Shown piece by piece: positions 1 through 5,024 of a DNA stretch of 5,024 nucleotides (positions within the stretch are counted from its first letter, which is position 1; every line of letters begins with the position of its first letter). Source of the stretch: Chryseobacterium sp. Its GTDB lineage: Bacteria > Bacteroidota > Bacteroidia > Flavobacteriales > Weeksellaceae. The stretch is taken from assembly GCA_003852805.1 (NCBI GenBank), contig RDDY01000364.1, forward strand, positions 1-5,024. Direction: 5' to 3'. Under the pieces are notes generated by a model, which was not told where the DNA came from, did not search any database, and was given only the letters and a program-made list of their open reading frames with translations. Position numbers and translations under genes: made by a program.

Positions 1-19
1 GGAATATTAACAAAAAACT

Positions 20-649
20 CTACTTTTGAGTGTTACTAAGAAGGGGAAGATTACAACGTTGTTTATTCAACTCTGCATCTCTATTGAATGTTGTAGGAAT
101 AGTTTCGCCATTGGCATCATAGCATACTACTTTCTGAAATGCTTTAGGCTCTAACAAACGGTCTATTTCGTCTTTTGCAATAATGTTATTATAGAAAATT
201 TCTTTACGCTTTGCTGTCTTTTCTACATAGTCGTTAGCCTCCGCATCAAATTCAAAATACACATCGTTTCCTTCTTCTGTACTTTGACCACCTTCTAAAA
301 CGCAGTCTTTATACGGAAAGTCTAATACATAATCGGTACTATCCGTTAGAAACTTACCCCCAGCAGCCAACCCTATACGATTGGCATATTGGGTGTAAGA
401 GCCATCTAATACTTTGCTATCTAAGTAAAATATAAAGTCGTTTTGCTTGAATACGTAAACGTCTTTTATTTTGATAAAAAACTTTTCTCTAACCTTTTCA
501 TCAGCGATTAAAAGTTCTATTAACTGACTGTCTAGGTTATTGACTAAATCTCTTAGTACATTAATTTGTATATCGTTTTCTTCATCTACTAAGCGTTGAT
601 CTGCTTTAAGTAATTGCGTTATATGTTTGTTGAAATTGAATTCTTGCAT
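20..649 (-). CDS. Truncated type III restriction-modification methyltransferase (Mod), N-terminal region only
   Basis: A complete Mod protein methylates adenine in the recognition site of a type III restriction system and works with a Res helicase-nuclease. This 209-residue product resembles the N-terminal part of Bacteroidota Mod proteins. The recognisable stretches are KFFIKIKDVYVFKQNDFI (about 57-73), the segment FPYKDCVLEGGQS (111-123), KRKEIFYNNIIAKDEIDRLL (147-166) and FNRDAELNKQR (188-198). In the family this region is followed by an IKGNNLLALHSL-like segment and the catalytic DPPY motif. Here the frame instead runs through an unfamiliar tail (CNLPLLSNTQK) into a TAG stop, so the S-adenosylmethionine-binding and catalytic parts are absent and methylation is not expected. 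The ATG at 649 fits the family N-terminus. No frame in the 19 bases beyond the stop restores Mod-like sequence. The family call is from recalled sequence patterns, and the cause of the truncation lies at or past the window edge. Confidence 0.72.
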   Translation of the reverse strand: MQEFNFNKHITQLLKADQRLVDEENDIQINVLRDLVNNLDSQLIELLIADEKVREKFFIKIKDVYVFKQNDFIFYLDSKVLDGSYTQYANRIGLAAGGKFLTDSTDYVLDFPYKDCVLEGGQSTEEGNDVYFEFDAEANDYVEKTAKRKEIFYNNIIAKDEIDRLLEPKAFQKVVCYDANGETIPTTFNRDAELNKQRCNLPLLSNTQK

Positions 650-697
650 TATATTTTATCTATTTATTTTAGATTATATGCCAAATCTTTGATTGCT

Positions 698-705
698 CAA
701 ATATA
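698..705 (-). promoter_or_regulatory. Candidate -7 element before the Mod fragment
   Basis: Read on the minus strand, these bases are TATATTTG, an exact match to the Bacteroidota -7 consensus TAnnTTTG. It lies in the 75-base gap between the DUF3987 fragment and the Mod start and would give a leader of roughly 40 bases. No clean TTG is present at the expected upstream distance, and the region is very AT-rich, so a chance match is possible. Confidence 0.35.
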
Positions 706-724
706 TTAATTAAAGGACATTAAC

Positions 725-1435
725 CTACACTTTTTCATACCCTCCTGTTTTAGGTTTATACAATAATTCGGGTACAGAATTACTAAGGAAATTATCTACC
801 GAACGTTCTGATAGATTGTACTTTGCACCTAACTCTATTGCTTCTTTACGCTGGAATGATTGTGGTAATGCTTCGTAAAAAGCTTTTTTATTATTGCCCA
901 TTTTGTAGGTAATAGGTTCTGATTGACTTGCTAGATTATTGAACATTAAGATGCTATGATTTAGATCTACATTTATCAATTCTAATGCAGCTAAAAAATC
1001 TTCGTCTGTACATACTACTACTTCTGAACAATCGCCATTTTCCACTTTGCGTAAGGCAGTAAAAATCATACAGAAACGATACAACACTAATCCTAAACGG
1101 AATACAATACTTGAGGTATCATCGCTATTGAATAATACCGTATTGGTTAATAGTTTACTGAAAACTACATTTAATTGTTGCCATTGATCGGGCGTTAATT
1201 GTACTTCGGTAGGGTGCTGTTCTAGAAAATCATATACCTGTAACACATCGTTGGATAACTTTTCGAAATGATCGTTGAAAATAATACCTCCTTTTTTAGG
1301 TGATGGGTCTTGCCATACAATTTCATTTTTGAAGGCATAGAACATAAACCGACTAAACAAACCATCTTCTGCTGATTGAATTAATTTGGGTACTTGTGCT
1401 GGAGTACCTGATAATGAAACGGCTAATTGTAGCAC
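725..1435 (-). pseudogene. DUF3987-family protein, N-terminally truncated (mobile-element gene remnant)
   Basis: The 236-residue frame matches the C-terminal part of DUF3987 proteins, which in Bacteroidota occur on integrative elements and prophages, often with primase- or VirE-like domains. Recognisable parts are the segment LAVSLSGTPAQVPKLIQSAEDG (about 4-25) followed by LFSRFMFYAF (26-35), and a C-terminal winged-helix-like end with FQRKEAIELGAKYNLSERSV and a closing KTGGYEKV. Family members usually have several hundred residues before this point, including a P-loop region, and none of that is present. The frame opens only nine bases upstream of the GTG at 1435, where an in-frame TAA lies at 1445-1447. 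The GTG is therefore just the first available codon, not a genuine start. No Mod-style or DUF3987-like sequence is visible in other frames upstream, so this is a truncation and not a single frameshift. The biochemical role of DUF3987 is not established, and this copy is probably nonfunctional. Confidence 0.72.
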
Positions 1436-1453
1436 AAAGTAGCTTTATGTAGC
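1429..1453. repeat. GTAGC direct repeat, three copies at 10-base spacing
   Basis: GTAGC begins at 1429, 1439 and 1449, so three copies recur at exactly ten-base intervals. The array straddles the point where DUF3987 homology ends (about 1436-1444). It could be a rearrangement footprint or chance in a low-complexity stretch. Confidence 0.5.
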
Positions 1454-1565
1454 TAGTTGGTGCATTATTTCTCCATACTATAATTTTGATGTGCTTTGGG
1501 CAACAAACTTGATGCTTGGGCAACAACTGTACATCAAATTCAATCAAAATAAAGCAATTAGGCAA
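1445..1565. other. Noncoding junction between the DUF3987 remnant and the mnmE terminator
   Basis: No supportable gene is present here. A minus-strand reading frame crosses it (about 1353-1568, TTG start), but it overlaps the DUF3987 fragment out of frame and looks like no family I know. The stretch is AT-rich like the left side of the window and contains the TTGGGCAACAA repeats and a short inverted repeat. It is the likely boundary between accessory DNA and the mnmE locus. Confidence 0.5.
1485..1538. repeat. Inverted repeat TTTGATGT / ACATCAAA enclosing two direct repeats
   Basis: TTTGATGT at 1485-1492 is the exact reverse complement of ACATCAAA at 1531-1538, and flanking bases extend the similarity imperfectly. 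Two TTGGGCAACAA copies (1496-1506 and 1516-1526) lie between the arms. The 38-base interior is long for a terminator. A recombinase or regulator binding region is conceivable but not shown. Confidence 0.4.
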
Positions 1566-1568
1566 CAA
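1496..1568. repeat. TTGGGCAACAA direct repeats (two exact copies, one variant)
   Basis: TTGGGCAACAA occurs at 1496-1506 and 1516-1526. A one-mismatch copy, TTAGGCAACAA, is at 1558-1568 and ends in the T-tract side of the mnmE terminator. The first two copies share further upstream sequence (GATG followed by GCTT or CTT), making an imperfect unit of 16-19 bases repeated nearly in tandem. The function is unknown. Confidence 0.6.
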
Positions 1569-1592
1569 AAAAGAGCAACATAGTTGCTCTTA
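1566..1592 (-). terminator. Intrinsic terminator downstream of mnmE
   Basis: On the minus strand there is a perfect nine-base-pair stem, AAGAGCAAC pairing with GTTGCTCTT, with a three-base loop (TAT), followed directly by more Ts (1567-1572). It starts about 43 bases after the mnmE stop. The plus-strand side lacks a good T-run, so it should act mainly on leftward transcription. Confidence 0.85.
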
Positions 1593-1634
1593 AATATAAC
1601 ATTTATAGGTAATTAACAAACAAAAGAAAGATAA

Positions 1635-3020
1635 CTACTTTCCGATGCAGAACTTCGAGAAGATATTCCCCAAGACCTCATCGTTGGTAAAGGTTCCGGA
1701 GATCTCGCCGAGGTTTTCCAAAGCGTTGCGGAGTTCATACGCGAGCAGCTCGGTGGTAATTTGCCGGTCGACGGCTTCTTCTACTTTTTGGACGGACTCC
1801 AGAGATTTTTGCAGTGCTTCAAAATGACGCTGGTTGCTGATGACGGCGCCCTCGCCGCTGCTTTTCAGATTTTCGACATAAGCGGTGAGTGCGCTTCTTA
1901 GTTGGTCGAGACCGATTTGCTCGCGTGCGGAAATGTCAATTAGTTCGTGGCTGTAATCCGGGATCAGCGCGGTTTTAATTTTATTATCGAAAGCCTCCTT
2001 GTCTTTACTGATGTCGATTTTGTTGTGGAGCAGAAGCACTTTCAAATCGGGACGGTAGACTTCTTTCACAAAGTCGATGACTTCCTGTGCGGTAGAGTCC
2101 AAACTGTCGAACAAGTACAGCAATACCTGCGCCTGTTCAATTTTCTCTTTCGCTTTTTGTACGCCGATGGCTTCTATGGTATCGGTGGTTTCGCGGATGC
2201 CTGCCGTGTCGATGAAACGGAATGCAGTTCCGTCGATATGCATCACTTCTTCGATGGTGTCGCGGGTAGTACCTGCGATATCGCTGACGATGGCGCGCTC
2301 TTCTTTGAGCAATGCGTTCAGCAGTGTAGATTTGCCCGCGTTCGGTTTGCCGATAATCGCAACGTTCACACCGTTTTTTACTGCGTTGCCATACCGGAAA
2401 CTTTCGAGCAGATTTTTGATCTTAGATTCCAGGTTATGAATCAGTTTCGTCAATGCAGAGCGGTCGGCAAATTCCACATCTTCTTCGGCAAAATCAAGCT
2501 CTAATTCTATCAGCGAAGTGAAGTTGAGCAAGTCGCCACGCAAAACCGCAATTTCTTTGGACACACCGCCTTTCAATTGGTTCAGCGCTACTTTGCGCGA
2601 TGCCTCATTCTCAGCCGCAATCAGGTCTGCCACCGATTCGGCCTGAGCCAAATCGATTCTGCCGTTCATAAAAGCACGCATGGTAAACTCGCCTGCCTTG
2701 GCCAAACGCGCGCCGTGACGCGTCAGCAGTTCCAAAATTCGCCGCGCAATATGCGGAGAGCCGTGAAACGAGATCTCTACGGAATCTTCGGCTGTAAAGG
2801 TTTTGGGTGCGCGGAACACACTGATCATTACTTCGTCAATGCTTTCGTTACCATCGACAATGAAGCCGTAGTGAACCGTGTGCGAGGCGACGGTGTTTAG
2901 GTCTACGCCGTTAAAAACACGGTCGGCAATAGCGACTGACGCCGCTCCAGACATTCTAATCACGCCTATAGCTCCCACTCCGCCGGCTGTCGCCAGCGCA
3001 CAGATCGTATCCTGATTCAT
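1635..3020 (-). CDS. mnmE: tRNA modification GTPase MnmE (TrmE)
   Basis: MnmE acts with MnmG (GidA) in the cytoplasm to install the carboxymethylaminomethyl group on wobble uridine 34 of certain tRNAs, using a methylene-tetrahydrofolate carbon, FAD and GTP hydrolysis. The 461-residue product has the normal family length. The N-terminal folate-binding dimerisation domain spans about 1-120 (DTICALATAGGVGAIGVIR at 4-22). A helical domain is split around the inserted G domain, which covers about 217-380. Visible G-domain motifs are P-loop GKPNAGKS (224-231), GTTRDT (250-255), DTAG (271-274) and NKID (333-336). Glu283 aligns with the catalytic Glu282 of the E. coli enzyme. The C-terminus is the invariant FCIGK (457-461), carrying the conserved cysteine. 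The ATG at 3020 is required to keep the conserved N-terminus and sits four bases from a -7 promoter element. The gene is monocistronic, with its own promoter and terminator, and shows no sign of damage. Confidence 0.98.
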   Translation of the reverse strand: MNQDTICALATAGGVGAIGVIRMSGAASVAIADRVFNGVDLNTVASHTVHYGFIVDGNESIDEVMISVFRAPKTFTAEDSVEISFHGSPHIARRILELLTRHGARLAKAGEFTMRAFMNGRIDLAQAESVADLIAAENEASRKVALNQLKGGVSKEIAVLRGDLLNFTSLIELELDFAEEDVEFADRSALTKLIHNLESKIKNLLESFRYGNAVKNGVNVAIIGKPNAGKSTLLNALLKEERAIVSDIAGTTRDTIEEVMHIDGTAFRFIDTAGIRETTDTIEAIGVQKAKEKIEQAQVLLYLFDSLDSTAQEVIDFVKEVYRPDLKVLLLHNKIDISKDKEAFDNKIKTALIPDYSHELIDISAREQIGLDQLRSALTAYVENLKSSGEGAVISNQRHFEALQKSLESVQKVEEAVDRQITTELLAYELRNALENLGEISGTFTNDEVLGNIFSKFCIGK

Positions 3021-3024
3021 ATTG

Positions 3025-3051
3025 CAAAGTTAATCATATTCGTTTCGGCAA
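3025..3051 (-). promoter_or_regulatory. Bacteroidota-type promoter of mnmE
   Basis: On the minus strand, TAACTTTG (3025-3032) matches the -7 consensus TAnnTTTG, and a TTG (3049-3051) lies sixteen bases upstream, near the usual spacing for the -33 element. Only four bases separate the -7 element from the mnmE ATG, so transcription should begin at or very near the start codon. Confidence 0.75.
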
Positions 3052-3214
3052 ATCTTTGCGTAACGGCGCTCCTCGTTAAAAACTGCATTCGTCGCGCGGC
3101 AGAACTCGGCCCGAATACGGCTGAAAATGAAATGGTTCGGGTTAAACGGCATCGATAAATCTGCTATGAATTAGCTCTATTGCAATCAAACCGATAAAAT
3201 CATGGGCCGTTCGT

Positions 3215-3245
3215 TTGTGATTCAGTGCATAATTAAATATCTTCA
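3215..3245 (+). promoter_or_regulatory. Weak candidate promoter of the M28 peptidase gene
   Basis: TTG at 3215-3217 is followed after 20 bases by TATCTTCA (3238-3245), a partial match to the TAnnTTTG element. It would give a leader of about 25 bases ahead of the ATG at 3275. No better match is seen in the 254-base divergent region. The rest of that region (3053-3214) shows no gene, only short imperfect inverted repeats such as GCAAA/TTTGC at 3048-3059. Confidence 0.3.
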
Positions 3246-3274
3246 CGTCGTTTTTAAAAATTTAACTAGTCACC

Positions 3275-4828
3275 ATGAAACATTTCTCTAAGGCGCTGCT
3301 GCTCTCGTCGGCAGTTTCTTTTTCTTTCGCGTTCTCACAAACGCAAAATGCCGTATTGAACAACATTGTGCAAGAGGCGCAAAACAATTCGCAACTCGAA
3401 ACTTTGGCCTTCGAACTGATGGACGGCATCGGACCCCGATTGGTGGGCACGCCCAAAATGCAACAAGCACATGACTGGGCCGTCAACCGTTTTAAAGGTT
3501 GGGGAATAGACGCCAAAAACGAACAGTGGGGCCAGTGGCGCAGTTGGGAACGCGGCCCGTCTAACATAGAAATGGTGGCTCCGTATTCCAAGTCTTTGGA
3601 AGGAATGCAACTGGCGTGGAGTCCGTCCACGCCGGCAAAAGGCGTTACCGCCGAAGTGGTGATGCTGCCTATTTTCACCTCTCCGGCGGAATTTCGTGCT
3701 TGGCTGCCGAGCGTGAAAGGGAAATTTGTAATGGTTTCGCAATACCAACCTACGGGCCGCCCCGATTATAACTGGAAAGAGTTTGCCACACCCGAGTCTT
3801 ACGAGAAAATGAAAAAGCAGAAGGAGGAAATGGCAACTCAGTGGCGCAATTCCATTGAAGCTACCGGCCTGAATGCGCGCACCTTAAACGCCGAGCTGGA
3901 AAAAGCCGGCGCGGCAGGAATCGTTTCTTCTTATTGGTCTCAAGGATTTGGCGTAAACAAGATCTTTGGCGCGACAACCAAGAAAATTCCTACGATAGAT
4001 ATTGCGCTTGAAGATTACGGCCAGCTTTACCGCATGACGAAAGCAGGCATCAAACCGAGAATCAAGATTACGGCAATGTCCAAAGATCTAGGTATGGCGC
4101 CGACCTTTAATACAGTGGCCACCATCCCCGGAACGGAGAAGCCCGAAGAGATTGTAATGCTATCGGCACACCTTGACTCTTGGGACGGCGGTACGGGCGC
4201 TACCGATAACGGCACCGGAACCATCACCATGATGGAGGTGGCGCGTATCCTGAAGAAATATTATCCGAACCCGAAGCGTACGATTGTAGTGGGCCTTTGG
4301 GGCAGCGAGGAGCAAGGCTTGAACGGCTCGCGCGGCTATGTTTGGGATCATAAAGATCAGATGAAAAACATCCAGGCAGTGTTCAACCAAGACAACGGTA
4401 CCGGCCGCATACAGAACATCAACGGGCAAGGTTTCATCAATTCTTACGATTACCTGAGCAGATGGCTGGCAGCGGCTCCGCGCGAATTGACGAAGGATAT
4501 CAAGACCACGTTCCCGGGCTATCCGGGCGGTGGCGGCTCTGACCATGCGTCGTTTGTGGCGGCAGGCGTCCCGGCATTTATGTTGAGTTCGCTTAACTGG
4601 TCTTACGGCAATTACACTTGGCACACGAACAGGGACACTTACGATAAGATTGTCTTCGATGACGTGAAAGATAATGTAGCGCTAATCGCAACCTTAGTGT
4701 ACATGGCCAGCGAAGATCCGGAGAAAGCTTCCGCCGAGAAGATAAAGATGCCGGTGAATCCGCGCACGGGTCAGGTAATGCAATGGCCTGAAGTAAAAGA
4801 ACCTACTCGCAAAGGCGGCGTAGATTAA
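3275..4828 (+). CDS. Secreted M28-family zinc metallopeptidase
   Basis: M28 enzymes are co-catalytic two-zinc exopeptidases, mostly aminopeptidases or carboxypeptidase Q-like dipeptidases. The 517-residue product starts with a signal peptide: basic MKHFSK, a hydrophobic stretch to about residue 20, and a likely signal peptidase I cut after AFS (21/22). There is no lipobox cysteine. The catalytic domain (about 278-480) has all expected metal ligands: His299 in SAHLDSWDGG, Asp311 in ATDNGTG, Glu346 in WGSEEQGLNGS with Glu345 as the general base, Asp373 in FNQDNGTG, and His450 in TWHTNRDTYDKI. SDH at 422-424 is also conserved. Residues about 120-275 resemble the PA-type insertion seen in larger M28 proteins. 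No C-terminal type IX sorting domain is evident, so export to the periplasm or release is more likely than surface anchoring. It probably digests peptides for nutrition. Substrate preference cannot be read from the sequence. It is transcribed alone, divergently from mnmE, with its own terminator. Confidence 0.93.
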   Translation: MKHFSKALLLSSAVSFSFAFSQTQNAVLNNIVQEAQNNSQLETLAFELMDGIGPRLVGTPKMQQAHDWAVNRFKGWGIDAKNEQWGQWRSWERGPSNIEMVAPYSKSLEGMQLAWSPSTPAKGVTAEVVMLPIFTSPAEFRAWLPSVKGKFVMVSQYQPTGRPDYNWKEFATPESYEKMKKQKEEMATQWRNSIEATGLNARTLNAELEKAGAAGIVSSYWSQGFGVNKIFGATTKKIPTIDIALEDYGQLYRMTKAGIKPRIKITAMSKDLGMAPTFNTVATIPGTEKPEEIVMLSAHLDSWDGGTGATDNGTGTITMMEVARILKKYYPNPKRTIVVGLWGSEEQGLNGSRGYVWDHKDQMKNIQAVFNQDNGTGRIQNINGQGFINSYDYLSRWLAAAPRELTKDIKTTFPGYPGGGGSDHASFVAAGVPAFMLSSLNWSYGNYTWHTNRDTYDKIVFDDVKDNVALIATLVYMASEDPEKASAEKIKMPVNPRTGQVMQWPEVKEPTRKGGVD

Positions 4829-4851
4829 TTCTGAAACTGTTATTGACAATC

Positions 4852-4880
4852 AACCGCTTCACACTCTGAGGCGGTTTTTT
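4852..4880 (+). terminator. Intrinsic terminator of the M28 peptidase gene
   Basis: AACCGCTTC (4852-4860) pairs with GAGGCGGTT (4868-4876) in a nine-pair stem with one T-G wobble and a seven-base loop (ACACTCT). The stem runs straight into six Ts (4875-4880). It begins 24 bases after the peptidase stop. Confidence 0.9.
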
Positions 4881-4888
4881 GTTGCGGT

Positions 4889-4956
4889 AGATCTTAGATA
4901 TTAGGTGCATGATTCAAGTTCTGATTTTTAGATCTTGAATCTCGACTCTTGAATCT
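4889..4956. repeat. AT-rich intergenic repeat cluster (AGATCTT, GATTCAAG / TCTTGAATCT)
   Basis: TCTTGAATCT occurs at 4933-4942 and again at 4947-4956, a 14-base period. GATTCAAG at 4911-4918 is the inverted copy of CTTGAATC at 4934-4941. AGATCTT occurs at 4889-4895 and 4930-4936. From memory, degenerate runs of TTAGAT- and CTTGAAT-type words are common between genes in flavobacterial genomes. Genome-wide copy number cannot be seen here. Confidence 0.6.
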
Positions 4957-5024
4957 TTTAAACCACAAAAAGAGCCAAGTAAGAAGTTTGCGGTATCGTT
5001 AACAGCAACACCAAAAGTCGTAAG
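4957..5024. other. Intergenic tail with no supportable gene
   Basis: Short open frames run to the window edge on both strands. The plus-strand frame open from about 4939 has no ATG, and a minus-strand frame ending near 4917 runs through the repeats. Neither looks like a known protein. The AACCACAAAAAG stretch (4961-4972) resembles ACCACAAAG-type dispersed words I associate with Bacteroidota intergenic DNA, which is a recollection and not a search result. Confidence 0.35.

Noticed and set aside
20..30. CTACTTT shared by the end of the Mod fragment and the end of mnmE (1635-1641), as a possible att direct repeat
   Set aside because: Only seven bases match, and most are explained by both genes ending in Lys-TAG. 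The conserved GATGCAGAA part of the mnmE end is not repeated.
1353..1568. Minus-strand 71-residue frame with a TTG start
   Set aside because: It overlaps the DUF3987 fragment in another frame, starts inside the repeat and terminator region, and resembles no known protein.
1496..1568. CRISPR-like array from the TTGGGCAACAA copies
   Set aside because: The repeats are too short, the spacing is unequal, and no cas gene is present.
1645..2900. Several plus-strand frames of 60 to 185 residues opposite mnmE
   Set aside because: They are antisense shadows of a full-length conserved gene, with cysteine- and phenylalanine-rich, unfamiliar translations.
3061..3140. Short inverted repeats (TAACG/CGTTA, CCCGAA/TTCGGG) in the divergent intergenic region
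   Set aside because: The arms are five or six bases with long loops and no T-tract or known operator, so chance is the best explanation.
3262..4624. Minus-strand frames opposite the M28 peptidase
   Set aside because: They are antisense shadows. The plus-strand frame has a signal peptide and all catalytic residues.

Overview
The window looks like a chromosomal segment from a member of the Bacteroidota, most likely Flavobacteriia. Four things point that way: a TAnnTTTG-type -7 element in front of mnmE, weak or absent Shine-Dalgarno sequences, a secreted M28 peptidase of the kind common in that group, and AT-rich intergenic repeats resembling those of flavobacterial genomes. The genus cannot be fixed from this sequence.

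Left third (1-1565): an AT-rich accessory remnant with two broken genes, both on the minus strand. The first read is the C-terminal part of a DUF3987-family protein, a type found in mobile elements, with its N-terminal half missing (725-1435). After 75 bases comes the N-terminal part of a type III restriction-modification methyltransferase (Mod) that stops before its catalytic domain (20-649). The DUF3987 break at about 1436-1444 lies among short direct repeats (GTAGC three times at 10-base spacing; TTGGGCAACAA-type words three times).

Middle (1566-3020): an intact minus-strand mnmE (trmE, thdF) encoding the tRNA-modification GTPase. It has a strong intrinsic terminator just downstream and a Bacteroidota promoter so close to the ATG that the mRNA is probably leaderless or nearly so. 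The accessory remnant begins just beyond this terminator. The 3' end of mnmE is a known integration site in other bacteria (SGI1 in Salmonella), but no att site can be shown here.

Right part (3021-5024): a 254-base divergent intergenic region, then a plus-strand gene for a secreted M28-family zinc peptidase with all five metal ligands and a clear terminator. The last 144 bases are AT-rich intergenic DNA with short direct and inverted repeats and no supportable gene.

The two intact genes are unrelated housekeeping or nutritional functions and are transcribed away from each other. I see no complete novel system. The most interesting part is the degraded defence and mobile-element scar beside mnmE, whose rest lies to the left of the window.
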